From positions 34,729,320-34,793,319 of the forward strand of contig CM072919.1 of NCBI GenBank assembly GCA_037013685.1: a stretch of DNA of 64,000 nucleotides. The letters run 5' to 3'. The translations under genes and the position numbers were made by a program. Below are positions 49,376 through 62,329 of this stretch, piece after piece. The notes beneath the pieces were generated by a model. It did no database searches. It worked only from the letters and a program-made list of their open reading frames with translations, and was not told the DNA's origin. Positions within the stretch are counted from its first letter, which is position 1. Each line of letters starts with the position of its first letter. The DNA comes from Acridotheres tristis. Lineage: Eukaryota > Chordata > Aves > Passeriformes > Sturnidae.

Positions 49376-50448
49376 CTACACTCAGGAGTTAGCATTTTTC
49401 TTGCCCTCTTGGCAGCAGCACAGAGCTGTATGCACTCTTAGTTATGTAGCCTTGAAGTCAGTTCTGCACTCAACAGCACAGCCTTAAAAGAGGGAATAAT
49501 CTGGAACAAGCTGAAGTGAAGGCCCTGGGTGACAAACATGCCCCAGTCAGCTTCACCGTGTTTTGCTTCTCTCCCACTCTGAAACAAATCAGCTGTCCTA
49601 TGAACAGGAATTAAATGAAAGGCTGCTTGCACTGCTGTTCGCCTCTTGCCTTAGTTTTGTCTGTTCCAGATATGCTCCTTCAACATTTAGCAAAGACTTA
49701 TCAAACAGGAGTTTGTTGAGCTCCAACAATAGTGACTGACCTCTCCTGGTTGGGAATCCCTCCATCCTGCCCCCCTATGTAGGCCAAGCTGTCTGGAGAC
49801 AACCTGCTACCATAAAGCAAGCTGACAGGGAAAGAAAAATACCAGAGTGCACTTAATAACTCATTCAGACAAAACTGGTCATGGATTTATAATAAGTTAT
49901 TTAACATTTTTTTTTCAATGATTTGTCCAACTGTTAGAGCTGAAAGAGTCATTTAGTTTCTTACTATGTTTTTACTGTGTAAATACTTAAAACACTTTAC
50001 ATCACAAAAATAAACAAATGTCCCCAGCTGTTCTCATCTCTCATTCAGATTCTAAATTCTGGTCCAAAGAATGGTCCATCACTTCCCTTTTTTTGACTGT
50101 AATACATTTCTGTTCTGCTCGTCATATCATCAGTATTTCTATGAACAGAAGGACAGTTGCCAGCAAGTGAAGCCAACACTGATTAGTCCAGAATCTTGTT
50201 CAGGCAGCTACCAGCAGAATAACAGACCCCCCTGGAAAGGCAATAACAAAATGACTAATCTCACAAGTTTGATCCTTGCCCTCAAACTTCCATCTGCAGT
50301 AATCAGCAGGTCAGGTATTTTTCAGTTCATTCCAGAGATCCAGGAAGGAAAGGGTTATTTTCCTTATGAAGAAGTTTACTGGAAAATTGAACCTCTTCAT
50401 ACTTGCCCTTGCAACTGCAGGAGCACAGCAGACACAGGGCGATGTGGG

Positions 50449-50490
50449 AGTCATGGAAACATTTAGTTGGTAAAGACCTCTAAGGTACAG
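50449..50490 (-). mobile_element. Possible short CR1 3' fragment
   Basis: GTCATGGAAACATTTAGTTG followed by GTAAAGACCTCTAAGGT resembles the reverse complement of the CR1 terminus. The match is short and decayed, so it is only tentative. Confidence 0.35.
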
Positions 50491-50985
50491 AGGTAGCCCT
50501 GAGCAGCCCACTTTCTGCTGTGGAAAGCTGTGTACTCTATCCCATTCCCACTAGGGTCAAGGGCACCCAAACACCTCTCTGCATCGATGGTAGAGGTTGC
50601 CTGCCCTACTGGGCATCCTCATTCTTCTCCTGACAGTCAGGTGGTTGAGCAAAGCCTAGCATGAGGCAACCTAATTCAGTTTCAGGCCCCAGCTATGGCT
50701 GTGGTCAGGGTTGCAGCAGCTAGAGATCAGTGGGTTTAGTGGGATAGTTAACAATCCCACTCAGCTTCCCAGCACCCTAGGGGTGTGGGAGAAGCCCATG
50801 CCTCTCCCATCAGCAGAGCCCCAAAGCAATTTGCAGCTGATTACTTTGTTCCACCCCTGTTGGTGTACAGCTGACAGCTGACACATGGAAGATACAGATG
50901 ACTTGAGAAATCAGCTCCCTTCCTGACTCACATGGAGGAAAGATGCCATAGTGACAGCCAGTTGCAAATATGAGAGAAATTGAAA

Positions 50986-51007
50986 ATTAAAAATAAATAA
51001 ATAAATA
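50986..51007. repeat. (AAAT)n microsatellite
   Basis: About four AAAT/AAATA units in an A-rich stretch. Confidence 0.75.
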
Positions 51008-54000
51008 CACCCCAGCACTGCAGGGTGATATTCTAATGATATGAAATGGATGTGTCAAAAATAGGATACACCCACTTAAAATGAATATCTTTTAAAGAAA
51101 TGAATGTTCTTTGCAGAAGATGAAAGGCTGAGCTGCATAACACATGGGAAGGCAAGTAAATGAGTAATGGTTCCAGGAAAGGTAACCACTCCAATGTGAA
51201 GAGCATTTCCAGTTCCCTGCACTGCAGCTGTACAACTCTTTAGTACTGATCACATGTATCATGCACATTTTAATTTCTTTGCCAGGCCTCTAGGAAGACT
51301 GAGTCTTTGAAGCCAGATTAAGATGAGCAGCACCTGGTCACTCAGACCCACACTGAGTCCACAAGAGCAGCTCTGTGAGCAAGTCCCATGTCTAGACACC
51401 CATAATTCCTTATAAAACTGGACAAACGAGTGATGCTTGGGTGACAAAATTTAGATCTTGGAGTTAAGAGGTATAAACTATTGTCTGATTTAGACAGGTA
51501 CCACCAGCCAGCTTTAAGACCTATGCCATATCAGCAAGCTATATGTTGAAAGGAGGCAAAAAAAGATTCAGAACTAACAACAGACAAAATTGCACATAAG
51601 CTCCTAGAGCAACATGATATTTAACAAGTAAATGGATTTCCATGTGTATGAATGAGGGAATAGGATTTAACACTGAGGTCTTTCCAGCTTTCTAAACAGA
51701 ACTGATGAGTTCAATGTCAGAAGCCCATAAATTGTTCGCTTGTCTATGCTTTTAAAGGGATGTTAAAAATAGATTTCCTTATACTTGCAAAAAAGATGTT
51801 TAAAAAGAAATTGAAGAGACTTTCATGAGAAAAGAAATACTGGTTTCAGGACAGCCTTATTGTGTAAGTGATTCAGGGAGCCTGAGCTGCTTATCTTTTC
51901 ACAAAAAAAAATTCAGAAGATAGAGGGGTGACTTGATTACAGAGTACAGGCAGATTCACTGAGAGAAAATCAGAAATATTAAAGGGATTTTTTAAATGGA
52001 TAGAAAAGCCATGCATAAACTCACTATCTGGAAGTTAATGCCAGACGAATTAGAAACAAGGAACAATTTGTTACAGCAAGGATGATTAACCATTAGGACA
52101 AGCCATTTCTGAAAGCAATGGATTCACATTTTCCTGCTCAAATTCAGAAAGAATATTTTCTTGGCAGGGAAGCTTATTCCACAAGGTTATGGTCCTATAT
52201 ACAGCAGTAATAGATGAAAGCATATCATCTCTATTGCAGCAGTTTGGGCTGGATGTCTCTTCTGGCCTTCATATCTGTCTTTCTCTGGAATGAAGTAAAA
52301 AAAATACCAGACCCAACAATTATTGAAAATAGCCTCTTGAAGGTAAGGGTCAAACTTTTGAGATCCTTTTTAACCTCACAATGGCCCTTAATCTGGCTAT
52401 TAATGACAATCCAGCACATTAAAACCATATCTCCAATCTCAAAATAATTTCCGTTTTTATTCCTAAGGAAATTCAATTGGATCAACATGGAACTGATGTA
52501 ATGCCCCAACTGAAGCCAATTGTTAGCTAGAGTGGGTGTCGTTTTCTAAGCCTTTCTCTAGTGGCCTGCTGTGCCAGGAACAATATTCTTAGAGTTTGTA
52601 TGAAGAGTGGAAAAACTGCAGTAAAAATGTGTATCTTCTAGACAGAATCAACAATTTTTAGTGACAGAAATCCTACAAACAAAAGAATAGGAAATGTCTC
52701 ACATTTATAGTCACACAAGGGATCAACTTCTCTACTGTTGCGTACAAAGCAGTTATATAAGGGTTGATAAGAAATTAAGTCAAACCTGGCATCTAAATAA
52801 ACTCAGTTTTTGACGATGTTTTACACTACAGTGTATTCCCTATCCAGCTTGAAGCTCACATTAGCCAACTGTTTGCTTCCTAAATGCTTGTTGGTTTTGT
52901 ATCAGACAGCAAGGCGACCTCAGCAGTTAGAGCAATACAAAGGGAGAACTTCTTGTGGCAGCAAACTCAAGTCACCTAAGCAGATTATTTGTTTGGTCGT
53001 CCAAAAGCTTCTGCAGTGAAAATAATGGAGTAGCTGTCCTCACATTCTAGATGGAATAAGTGTTTGTTTCTGGGAAATCCTTATACTGTAGCTATGCTGG
53101 ATGTCCTTCACAAGAGCACAAGTATTTTGTGTGTGCCTACAAGGCAACTCTTCCTGCTCCCACAGCCTACCAAGGGTGGCACTCAAACGCAGTGACAGGG
53201 CAGTCTCTATGGCAGAGCAATCAGCAACAATTACTGACCATATTACACCTCTGCTTTTATCTAGGTTGCAATGTTCTATTGTCTTCGCCTTGGTAATTCC
53301 ACCCCATAGCTAGCAAAGCTCTTTGGGATTAGCACAATATGCCTGTAAAAAGGATTGCTGTGAGATGCTCTGCCACGCCCAGATTCTCTGTGATTTGACC
53401 ATCTGAGCACAAAATAGGAGGGAAACTTGTTACTCCTGAATCACGCCACTTTGTTTGCCTGGACAAGAGTAACTTAATTTCTGGCAATCCAGAGTATATG
53501 TTTCTGTGGAAACAGGGACCAGCAGAATGCACACTCGTAGCCACTGGCTTGCTCCAGTCTCTATGGAAACAATCATTGCATGGGAGAGAAAAACCTAATG
53601 ATTGCAAACTAATGACTTACTGGAAGCTTTTCTTTGCCTTAATTTTTCTTTTGTTGTCCTTATTGTTATAAAATAAAGAGGGCATACATGATGATGTCTC
53701 AAATTCATGATATGATAAAGGTCAGAGTTAGAAAACGTGGGATGAAGCTCCCAAGAGTTTAGTAGCCCAGCAGCAGCCCCTGAGAAATATCTAGGATGCA
53801 AATTGTGGGCTTGCATTCTGTAGAGAGAGAAAGGTGGGAGGCAGACCCACCCAGCTTGCAGGTTATCTCCGAACACAGCCCATCCCAGACTCCCAGGCTA
53901 CCAGAACTAGTGAAGGCAATGAACCTCAGGAGACTAACCATCACTCGCATGCTGAGAAGGCAGCCCTGTGGTGATAAGGGTCTTGGCAGAGGGAGGACAC

Positions 54001-57000
54001 ACCCATGTGGTAATGACAAGGTACCCATATGACTTTCCCAGTCCCTTCAACTTCCTAAGCTTTCTTCACAGAGAAACCCAGTTATATCGCCCTTCCTTTG
54101 CTTTTTGTCTCCTACAGAGGTTGATGAGTCTCACAACATGACTCCCACGCAACTGCCTCACTTTCTGTGACATGACCTCCAAAGAAATACCATCATGGCA
54201 AGATAAAAAAAGATCCACCCTGTTAAAATCAGCTGAGGATTTTCACACAGTCTACATGTGACCCAAAGTTTTCATGCATTTCTCCCTTTTCTTCTGAGGA
54301 CCTTCACACTGACCTTCTGCAACTGCTTTTGCTCACTGTTTTCTTCCATCCCTAGGGTTACTAACATCTTTGGCCCACATATATTTTCACAAGAAAAACT
54401 CACACAGGCACCTTCTGTTTCTGTCAGCACCACTGTTCAGGATTGTTGGTTATTGTTTCACCTCATTTTGCCTTCTACAACCATTCTCATCTCCCATTCC
54501 CTTCTGGTAACACAGAGATATCCCACCAAGCGATGATGCACTGTGCTGGACAAAACCTGTGCTGCACTGTGACTCACCAAACACAAAAAGACATGTCACC
54601 ATGTCCTCAGGATGTCAAAGCCCATCCAGTTCCTGTCTTTGTGAGTACAACGGCAGCAGGTTTCAGCCAGCATATCCTTGTGTAAAAGGATTGGAAATGG
54701 TGTTGATGTCCATAAATGGGAACTGACAATCAGGGCAAGACAAAACGCAGATGGGGAAGACTGGCAGTATGATGAGGGTCTGCAGCCTAACAGAGATGCA
54801 ATCTTGTACCCACACAAACATAGTACACAGAGGTTGGTTAAACACTGGAAAGCTGAATCCGTGACTCATGTCCTAAATCCTTTACTTGACCATGGCCTGT
54901 AAAGGTCAGTTCCAGCAAGCATCCTTCCAGGAATATATCTTGTCCCAGTTTCCCCATTTATTCCCTTGCCTTCAGTACAGTGGATTATGTAGAGCTATGG
55001 CATGGTTAGTGTGACTGATCCTTCCTTTGGTAGCTATTTATGAGCAGCAATCCCACGAAGTGCTCTACTGCCTATTTCTGCCACACAGTTTTGTGGTGAG
55101 ACGTCCTCTCTCTTCAGGGGCAAAGACATTTCATGTTCAAGCAGAATTAAATGAGGGTATTCAGGTCGCTGTTTCACATCCCTACAACAATCTTGTGAAC
55201 AAAGCTTCTTTCTGCTCAGGCAATCTAAATAAATAAAACTCAGTGCTAATAATTATCTGACTATAAATACATGGCAGGAAATAATTGTCCCATTTCCATG
55301 ACAAGCTTAAATTGTTGTTGGCACCTTAGACTAGCAAAATGAAAGGTCCTAACATTCATACCGCTTCTTTATTGTTCCACGGCTGCCAGAAAATCAGATC
55401 TAGCCCATTTTAAATGGGATTTAGGAGCTCAGGGCAGGAAGATATTTGTGTTCCCACCAGACCATGCTAGATTGCATTTTTTTGTGTACTACAGTGATAG
55501 CCAGAAGTCCAAAAGCTAAATAGTGACACATATTCTTACTCCTGTTTGCCCCTCATCTCAGCATAGTGCTCTTTTCCCTAGAGAGCTCTCATCCTGATTA
55601 GTAGTTATGATTCAAAAACGAGACAATACTGGTGCAAAAAATTTGCTAACAGAGGAAAAAAAAGAAAGAGGAACAATAAAATTGCATGTCAGAAATACAG
55701 TCTTTCAGAGAACAGCAGTATTTTATCTTTTGAAAAAAATATTTTCTCTGCATCCAGATTGGAAAGCCAAGGAAAAAGTAGTTTTAAGTATCCAATTACA
55801 ATTAAATGCTGAAATATGGATTTTTCTTCATTCATTTTAATAGGCCAAAAGGCATTTTTGTCTCACATCAACTGTCATAAAAGCAAAACAGAAGATTCAA
55901 AGTTCAATATTGGAATAGGTACAGATTCTAGTAATGCTAAAAGCATTGTAGTCATAAAAACGAGGGCCTAACAAATACTTCACAAGACTTTCAGATTGTT
56001 TCTGTCAATCTTTATGTGACTGTCTCTTCCACTTAGGATCGAGCAATTGTCCCTCCTTCTATGGGACACATCCAGAGTTACAAAGAAGCTCATTCAAGAG
56101 GTTAAAAATGTTCTGCTGTGAAAACCAGATTCAGAGACAGAGACCCTGTAATATCCAAATCAATGTTCATGCAAAAAAAAATCAAGTAGGTCAAGGCATA
56201 ATAAATATTTACAGAACAGATGGGAAAGGTGAAATGAGAATGTTAAGAAGAATTAGTGTGTGGCTGCTGAGAATCAAAAATACTGAGCAATTAATTACCT
56301 AGCTAAAGCTGCTTTCTTTTACTGTATAAAAGTATCAGAAATACAGAGAACTTCATAAATTCTTATTCATAGACTTTGAGTGAGTTGTTACATCCTGGCA
56401 TTATATCTAACACTGCAACACAGTCAAAGTGGATTGGGACAAGAGATCTGCAGGATGACAGTATCTACAAGGTAGTAACTCTACATGTTGATACTTCCAC
56501 TTAAGGTATGAGTATTATTTTTATAAATGACAAGTGAACTGTGATAGTGACAAGGTTTAAACAGCATATGGAAATTTATCTTCAAATCACATGTCACATC
56601 AGAGGTTTGGCAAGTCACTCCACTCTCAAAAGTAAAATCTATGAAAACACAATCTGCATAACACTGGCAATGTCAGAGTTTTGCCTTCTTTTTAACCTTG
56701 ACTGAACACAGATAATGGAAGACACTCAGGTGAAAAATTCACATGATCCATGTTCTGCACTGCCTGCAAAGCTGTGTTCAAATCTCATTTTTCTAATATT
56801 TCTGTCAATCAGAGAAGAGCTGAGATGCTGTGAGGACTCTGGACTGCACAAATACCTTGACGAATGCTACCTCATTTGCTTTTCGTGTAGCCTGCAGGAT
56901 CATTTTACTCAGGTCCACACACCAGAAATCAGCATGTCTGCTCCTTTCAGCAGCTGTGTACTGCCCAGGTGGGGAGGACTGCCAATCCTCTCCAGAGCAC

Positions 57001-57659
57001 AGGGGAAATACAGGCAGGAACATGGAAAGTGTCATAGTCCAGGCACAGGATGATGTCCGACTCTCAAGGAAGGGAGCAGGGGACCCATGTCTGACCTCTG
57101 CAAGACTAGAAATGCTGCCTTCAGCAAGGTCATCTTTTGGCATCCTCGGTACTGCCAACTATCCAGATTCCTCCATGACATGAGAAAATATGTTCATGAA
57201 ATCCTTATGATCACTGTGGGATTGAAAGCAAAAGGAGAGAAAACACAAATCACTATCCTTAGCCCAGCCTCTAAAATGGCTACATCTCCTTATGCCTCTG
57301 CCAAACCATGTGTAATATGTTCAGTTCTGAAGTCAGACATAAGTGATATGCAAGTAGCCATGACTCAGCCAGGGTGCTTGGTTATGGAATTTGCTCTCCT
57401 TCCACCTACCCTCCCAAACCCTTGGAACAAGCACCCTTTCTTTTTTACAATTCCCACTTCCTCCCCATTTTCACCCCAATTTCAAATTTCCCTCCAGCAC
57501 AAAGAAAACAGTGAAAATGAAGGGCCATAGCTACCATAAGAACTATTTGTCCTCATGTATGCAGTTACCAAGTAATATTTTTTTGTTAATTCTTGTGTGA
57601 ACTGCGCAGCTCTTTACATGTAAGACTAAAACAATATTTTTATAATAGCTGCCACATTT

Positions 57660-57850
57660 ATACCTGTTGGAAACACTTTAATCTGATCAGAGGGCAGGAG
57701 TTGTAATTACAGTCTGTGGGTAATTTTAATCTTTTATTCCTATACATTCAAAGCACATAATTTATATTTATCTGAACTTGATTGCTTCAAATCTTTTAAT
57801 TATGGTTTCCTAAACAGAATGAAAGGCATTTTGTTCCTCTTTACCTTTCT
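57660..57850. promoter_or_regulatory. Possible regulatory element with paired palindromes
   Basis: Two perfect 10-bp palindromes, TCTGATCAGA (57682-57691) and TGTAATTACA (57702-57711), lie with centres exactly 20 bases apart, about two helical turns. The second is a classic paired homeodomain site (TAATTA core). Further TAAT cores follow (GGTAATTTTAATC, TTTTAATTATGG). The motifs are seen; regulatory activity is inference, as AT-rich DNA yields such cores often. Confidence 0.25.
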
Positions 57851-60614
57851 CCTCCCACCACTGTAAGAGCCAGTATCCCTCCTATGTCCTTGAGACTTCC
57901 TGCCTTGCCTGCTCCCCCCCAGCTAATGAGGGTGGTAATGTCAGCTTTCTGTCCTTCTTTTCTGGGCAGGGACTCGATAACCTGCCATGCCCTTAGCCCT
58001 TCCCCCAAGCTCAACTCTTTCTGTCATGTCGCTTCCCTCCAGTACTACTTGCACCCTTTCACTTTTCCATGCTAGGCTCCCCACAGCATCTCAACCTCCC
58101 CAAGCTTGGAACCGATGTCTTTTTGCCTTTGGGCATCCCTTCAACATAGCTGAAAATGGATTATACACTTCAGGATATATGTGGAGAAAAGCAGCCATTT
58201 GACTCGGCTCTGTCTTACAGTCAGCTACAGAGGGTGACCAATTTTGAATAAGGGCAGATTTGTGGGCACCTTTCCATCCAACTCTTCCTGTGGAAGCTGT
58301 GAAAACACCCCCAAACTTCACAGTTTGCAATAAAATTATTCAGGCTGGCAGCACTCGCCTGACCCAGTTCCCATTAAACTCAGGCAAGGGTGATCTTATG
58401 CAGCATGATGCAGCAGCTTATGGAGAAACCCAAGACAACAGAAGCACAGAGGCCACCTTAGTTTGCTGCTTCACCTTGGTTAATCCACTTTACCTTTTGG
58501 TTAGGCTAGTTGTCCTCAAATAGAGGCTGTATTAACACACCTGCATAAAATTTCTGGACCTGAGTTAACATCAATGCCTCTTCATTGCACGGAGCAGGCA
58601 AACTCCAAAATGCTTCCAGTTTTCCATGAAGAGACACAGGCATCTTAAAAGGGCACTGGTCTGGTGAAAAAAGGTAGGATGGAGATAAAAGAGAGATGGA
58701 AGGCACACAGGTGCAATCTGTGATCATTATTCAGCTGACATCAAATATCTCTCATCTAATCCCTGCTTTCCTGTCTGTAGTCTACATAACACATGCAATT
58801 TACAACATAAATGGACTGCACACACATGTTTATGGAAACCCCTGGTCTGGCTACACAAAATGTGTACTTTTTGTCCAAAATAATACCTCGATCAGGTGTA
58901 CCTCTACTGAGTCAGGAAGAGTGACATGCTTCACATACCTTATAAACACCATGGGAATAAAACTCAGCAGAGACTCATGAGCAGAGAGACTAAATTCTGT
59001 ACCCATGGGTGAAGGAGAGGCTGGACAGTGGTACCCTTCATGACTTAAAGAGCTCACTTTAAGGTCCTCATGGTGCCAGCTGTCATCTACTGCCTCTGAG
59101 ATCCTGATTCATATTCTTGATAAACAACGTGTGTGCAGAGAGCAGCTGGTACCATTACCATGAACAACAGCTCAGAGCTCATGCTTGACAGTCTGTCTGG
59201 CTGTGTTGCTGCTAATTACCAAACAGAGAAACAGCTGCAAGGCACTTTAATCTCGACCCTGAAAGGTAACAGCAAAACACTAACCTACCTTCTTCCTTTC
59301 CCTGCAGCATGATGCAAAAGTTGTTGCCCTTGTGGGAGGCAACAATAGAATTGCCTTTCAATGTTTCTCATGCTGGGGTAGATACAGGTGGTCTGCATGT
59401 TGTTTGGACTGAGTCTTTCTAAAACTTCACCATGCTGAAAATATTCTTATGCTTTTCCTTTTTGCCAGGTATTCTTTCTCTTTACTGTGTTGAAGTTTTC
59501 TAAGATTGTAAGGCCCTATGTTTCATTGTCCCCTTTTGTAAAACATCATGTTGTTTCCCCACGGAAAGCATCAAATTCAGTAAATGCACAAATCAGATTT
59601 CAGTAAATACACGAATTGTTCGGACAATTACTTCTGATTTGGGTGTAACAACAGGAATGGGCAGAAGATCTCCCTTCTTGCTCTATCTTCTTCCAGGTTG
59701 AGTTATAAAGAGGATTTTGCTCTAGGAGATACTTCAGAAAAAGCTTCTCCATTCCTGATCAAACCAGTCTTCTCACCTGCCACACTCCTTTCACTGATCC
59801 TGACATATTTTTGAAAAGAGAGGATTGAGTATGCTGATATTACCAAGCCACCCAAAACATTACAAAATTTTTGCACCTCTATTTCTGTCTCAGGGTTACA
59901 ACTGTGAGATATTTTTCAGGATTTTATGCCTAATAAAATGTTTCTGTCTCTCACCATATTCTGTCACTTTAAATTACTCAGGAAGACTAAAAAATGTGTC
60001 CTTTCTTCAAAGAAGCCACTAAAAATCACTTAGTGCTCAAAATAAGCCCTCTTTTGCTCAGCCTCCCTCCCACAGACAGCAGAAGAGAAGGAACTCCACA
60101 TGCCCTTACTGCTAAATTACTCTCATTTCTGATCCTCAGGGTCTCACCCTTGCATGAATATGAGCAACACCCCTGTAAGCACCCATAATTCAGGTAAAAT
60201 GTGCTGCTTGCCAGCAGCCTTCCCTAGAATATTCCTGCATGACTCTGATTCCAGCAAGTCAGGGAAGACATCCATGCATGAGTGGAACACATGGCTCAGA
60301 TAAGGCTGTCAAACAGAATCAGAGAGTGAGACAGAAAAGGTTGTTTGGCCCTCTGTTTTGCTTTCTAGCAAAAACTGATCATACTCATCACATAAAACAG
60401 ACAAAATCCACTGCTATCCTCTCTCTCACTGTTGGTGGAGTGATTAAATGGAGGTTGAGTGCTGGTCCATCTGTTCTTTCTGGTGGCTGCATCTATACCT
60501 GTCTGACTAGTCCCACAGGCATGCATCTGTGTATGCCACTTGTTGGCACTCTTCTCACTGCATTACATGAATTGTCATATCTACTGCCCTCTTTCCCCTT
60601 TACCTTTTTAAAAC

Positions 60615-61795
60615 AGAACCATAGAATCACAGAATAGGCAGTGTTTAAAAGGACCAGTAGGGTCATGTAGTCCAGCCTCTCTGCTCAAGCAAGACCATCC
60701 TATAGCATATTGCAAAATTATGCCATGTATACAATTATGCCACTATCTTGATTACATCAAGATGGAATTTGAATACATCCAGAGAAGATGACTCTCAGAT
60801 CTCTCCAGACAGCCTGTTTCATAGTGCTCTCTCATCCCCAAAATAAAGAATTTTTTTCCTCATAGTCAAATGTAACTTTCTGTGTTTTTCTTGTGCCCAT
60901 TGCTCCTTGTCCTGTTGCTGGACACCACTGGAGAGACCCTGGTCCCCTTCTCTTGACACCCTTCCTTCAGAGGGTACATTGGGACTCAGGGACATTATCC
61001 TCAGGGACACTGATATGGTGCCCTCTCAGTTGTCTCTCCTTCAGGCTGAACCAGCCCAGCTCCCTCAGATTTGCTTCATAAGAGAGATTCTCCAGTCCTC
61101 TCATCATCTTCCTAGCCCTTGGACCCTCTCCAGGAGCTCCCTGTCTCTCTTGTCCTGAGGAGCCCAGACCTGGACACAGCACTCCAGATGTGCCTCACCA
61201 GGGCTGAGCACAGGGGCAGGATCACTATTCTTGACCTGCAGGCAATGCTCTTCCTAATGCACCCCAGGGTCCCATTGGCCTTCTTGGTCCCCAGGGCACA
61301 CTGCTGGCTCATGGACAGCTTGTTGTCCACCAGGACCCCCAGCTCCTTCTCCACACAGCTGCTTTCCAGCAGGTCACCCCCAGCCTGGGCTGCTGCCTGG
61401 AGTTGTTCCTCCCCAGGTGTAGGATCATACATCTGCCTTTGTTGTATTTTGGATGTTTCTTCTCCTCCCATCCCTCCATCTTGTCAAGGCCCTTCTGAAA
61501 GACTACACAGCCCTCTGGGTCATCAGCCACTGCTCCCAGCTCTCTGTCATCAGCAAACTTGGTGAGAAGGCATCTGCCCCTTCATCCAGGTCATTGGCAA
61601 ATAAGTTAAATATCATTTGGCCCCAGTATTGGACTTTGTGAGACCCCACCAGTGACAGGCCTCCAGCTTGATCCTGTGCCATTGATGATGGACCTCTAGC
61701 ATCTGCCATTCAGCCTATTCTCAATCCACCTCACTGTCCATTCATCCACTACAGTGGCATAGTCTTCACAGTAATCAAAAATCTACAGCCTATCT
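60615..61795 (-). mobile_element. CR1 LINE, 3' part, minus strand
   Basis: The left end reads AACCATAGAATCACAGAAT, the reverse complement of the avian CR1 terminus, so the element's 3' end is here. The rest follows the CR1 3' UTR and ORF2 C-terminal half. Minus-strand frames contain the RT catalytic FADD box (61546-61557), [22 protein letters not shown] (about 61300-61345) and a [18 protein letters not shown] segment. Frameshifts split these over at least three frames, so it is dead. The 5' end near 61.795 kb is a truncation, as is usual for CR1. Confidence 0.93.
60960..61700 (-). pseudogene. CR1 ORF2 remnant (reverse transcriptase C-terminal half)
   Basis: Encodes the end of the non-LTR reverse transcriptase in an intact CR1. 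Visible in order on the minus strand are an FNLFANDLDEG segment, FADD (catalytic aspartates both present), a VADDPEGC-like segment, LHLGRNN, and the [14 protein letters not shown] block. The last of these lies in the 119-codon frame 61112-61471. The pieces are in different frames, which shows indels after insertion. The endonuclease domain and most of the palm and fingers are missing because of 5' truncation. Confidence 0.88.
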
Positions 61796-61999
61796 GGACT
61801 ATTTGCCTGCTCCAGTTTTCAGGAGGTCATAGTCATGCTTTCCTTTATCCTGTTTCTGTCATGCCTATCCCTGAGATGCTACACATCATCAGCTTCCATC
61901 CCATTAGCACTTGTAGCCAATGCTGCATCTCCCAACAAATGTCTGACATGACTGAAAATCTCAAGACTCAGAAACTGTTGAGTGTCTCAGTTCACTGCA
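61796..61999. other. Spacer between CR1 fragments
   Basis: About 200 bases with no recognised repeat, separating the minus-strand CR1 from the first plus-strand CR1. Confidence 0.5.
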
Positions 62000-62218
62000 A
62001 ACATATTAGGAAAAACTTCTTCACCAGAAGTTTGCCAAAAGGCTTTGGAAAAGGCTGTCCAGGGAAGTGTTGAGTCATTATCCCCAAAGGTACTTTAAAA
62101 ATGTGTAGATGTGGCACTCAGCAGCATGGTTTAGTGGAAGATTTGTCAGCAGTATGTTAATGATTGGACTCAAAAATTTCACAGTTCTTTTCCAACCAAT
62201 ATGACTCTATGAATCTAT
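62000..62218 (+). mobile_element. Short CR1 3' fragment, plus strand
   Basis: It starts at ATTAGGAAAAACTTCTTCAC, continues with GGCTGTCCAGGGAAGTGTTG and GTGGCACTCAGCAGCATGGT, and ends with TTCCAACCAATATGACTCTA and a TCTATGAATCTAT tail. This is the order of the CR1 3' UTR to its terminus. It is more diverged from the usual avian CR1 than the two larger copies, so probably older. Confidence 0.85.
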
Positions 62219-62329
62219 ACTCTGTGATCTATATCACTGAGATAATGCCCTGAAATGCTCATTAGCTTGTATATGAATAACAGCCAGTAATTATTAAATT
62301 TCAAAAGCTATTATTTCAAAAGCTCCTAG
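62219..62329. other. Short spacer, nothing recognised
   Basis: AT-rich stretch between two plus-strand CR1 fragments. Confidence 0.5.

Larger units (their letters stand above)
45360..60614. other. Unique non-coding sequence
   Basis: No host gene or exon series recognised across this 15-kb stretch. It contains one (AAAT)n run, a weak CR1-like fragment near 50.45 kb, a possible LTR-like block near 49 kb and a palindrome pair near 57.7 kb. Reading frames up to about 156 codons (48864-49334) have no recognisable domain. Confidence 0.5.

Noticed and set aside
61119..61565. 148-codon plus-strand frame
   Set aside because: It is the antisense of the CR1 ORF2 remnant on the minus strand, which explains its openness.
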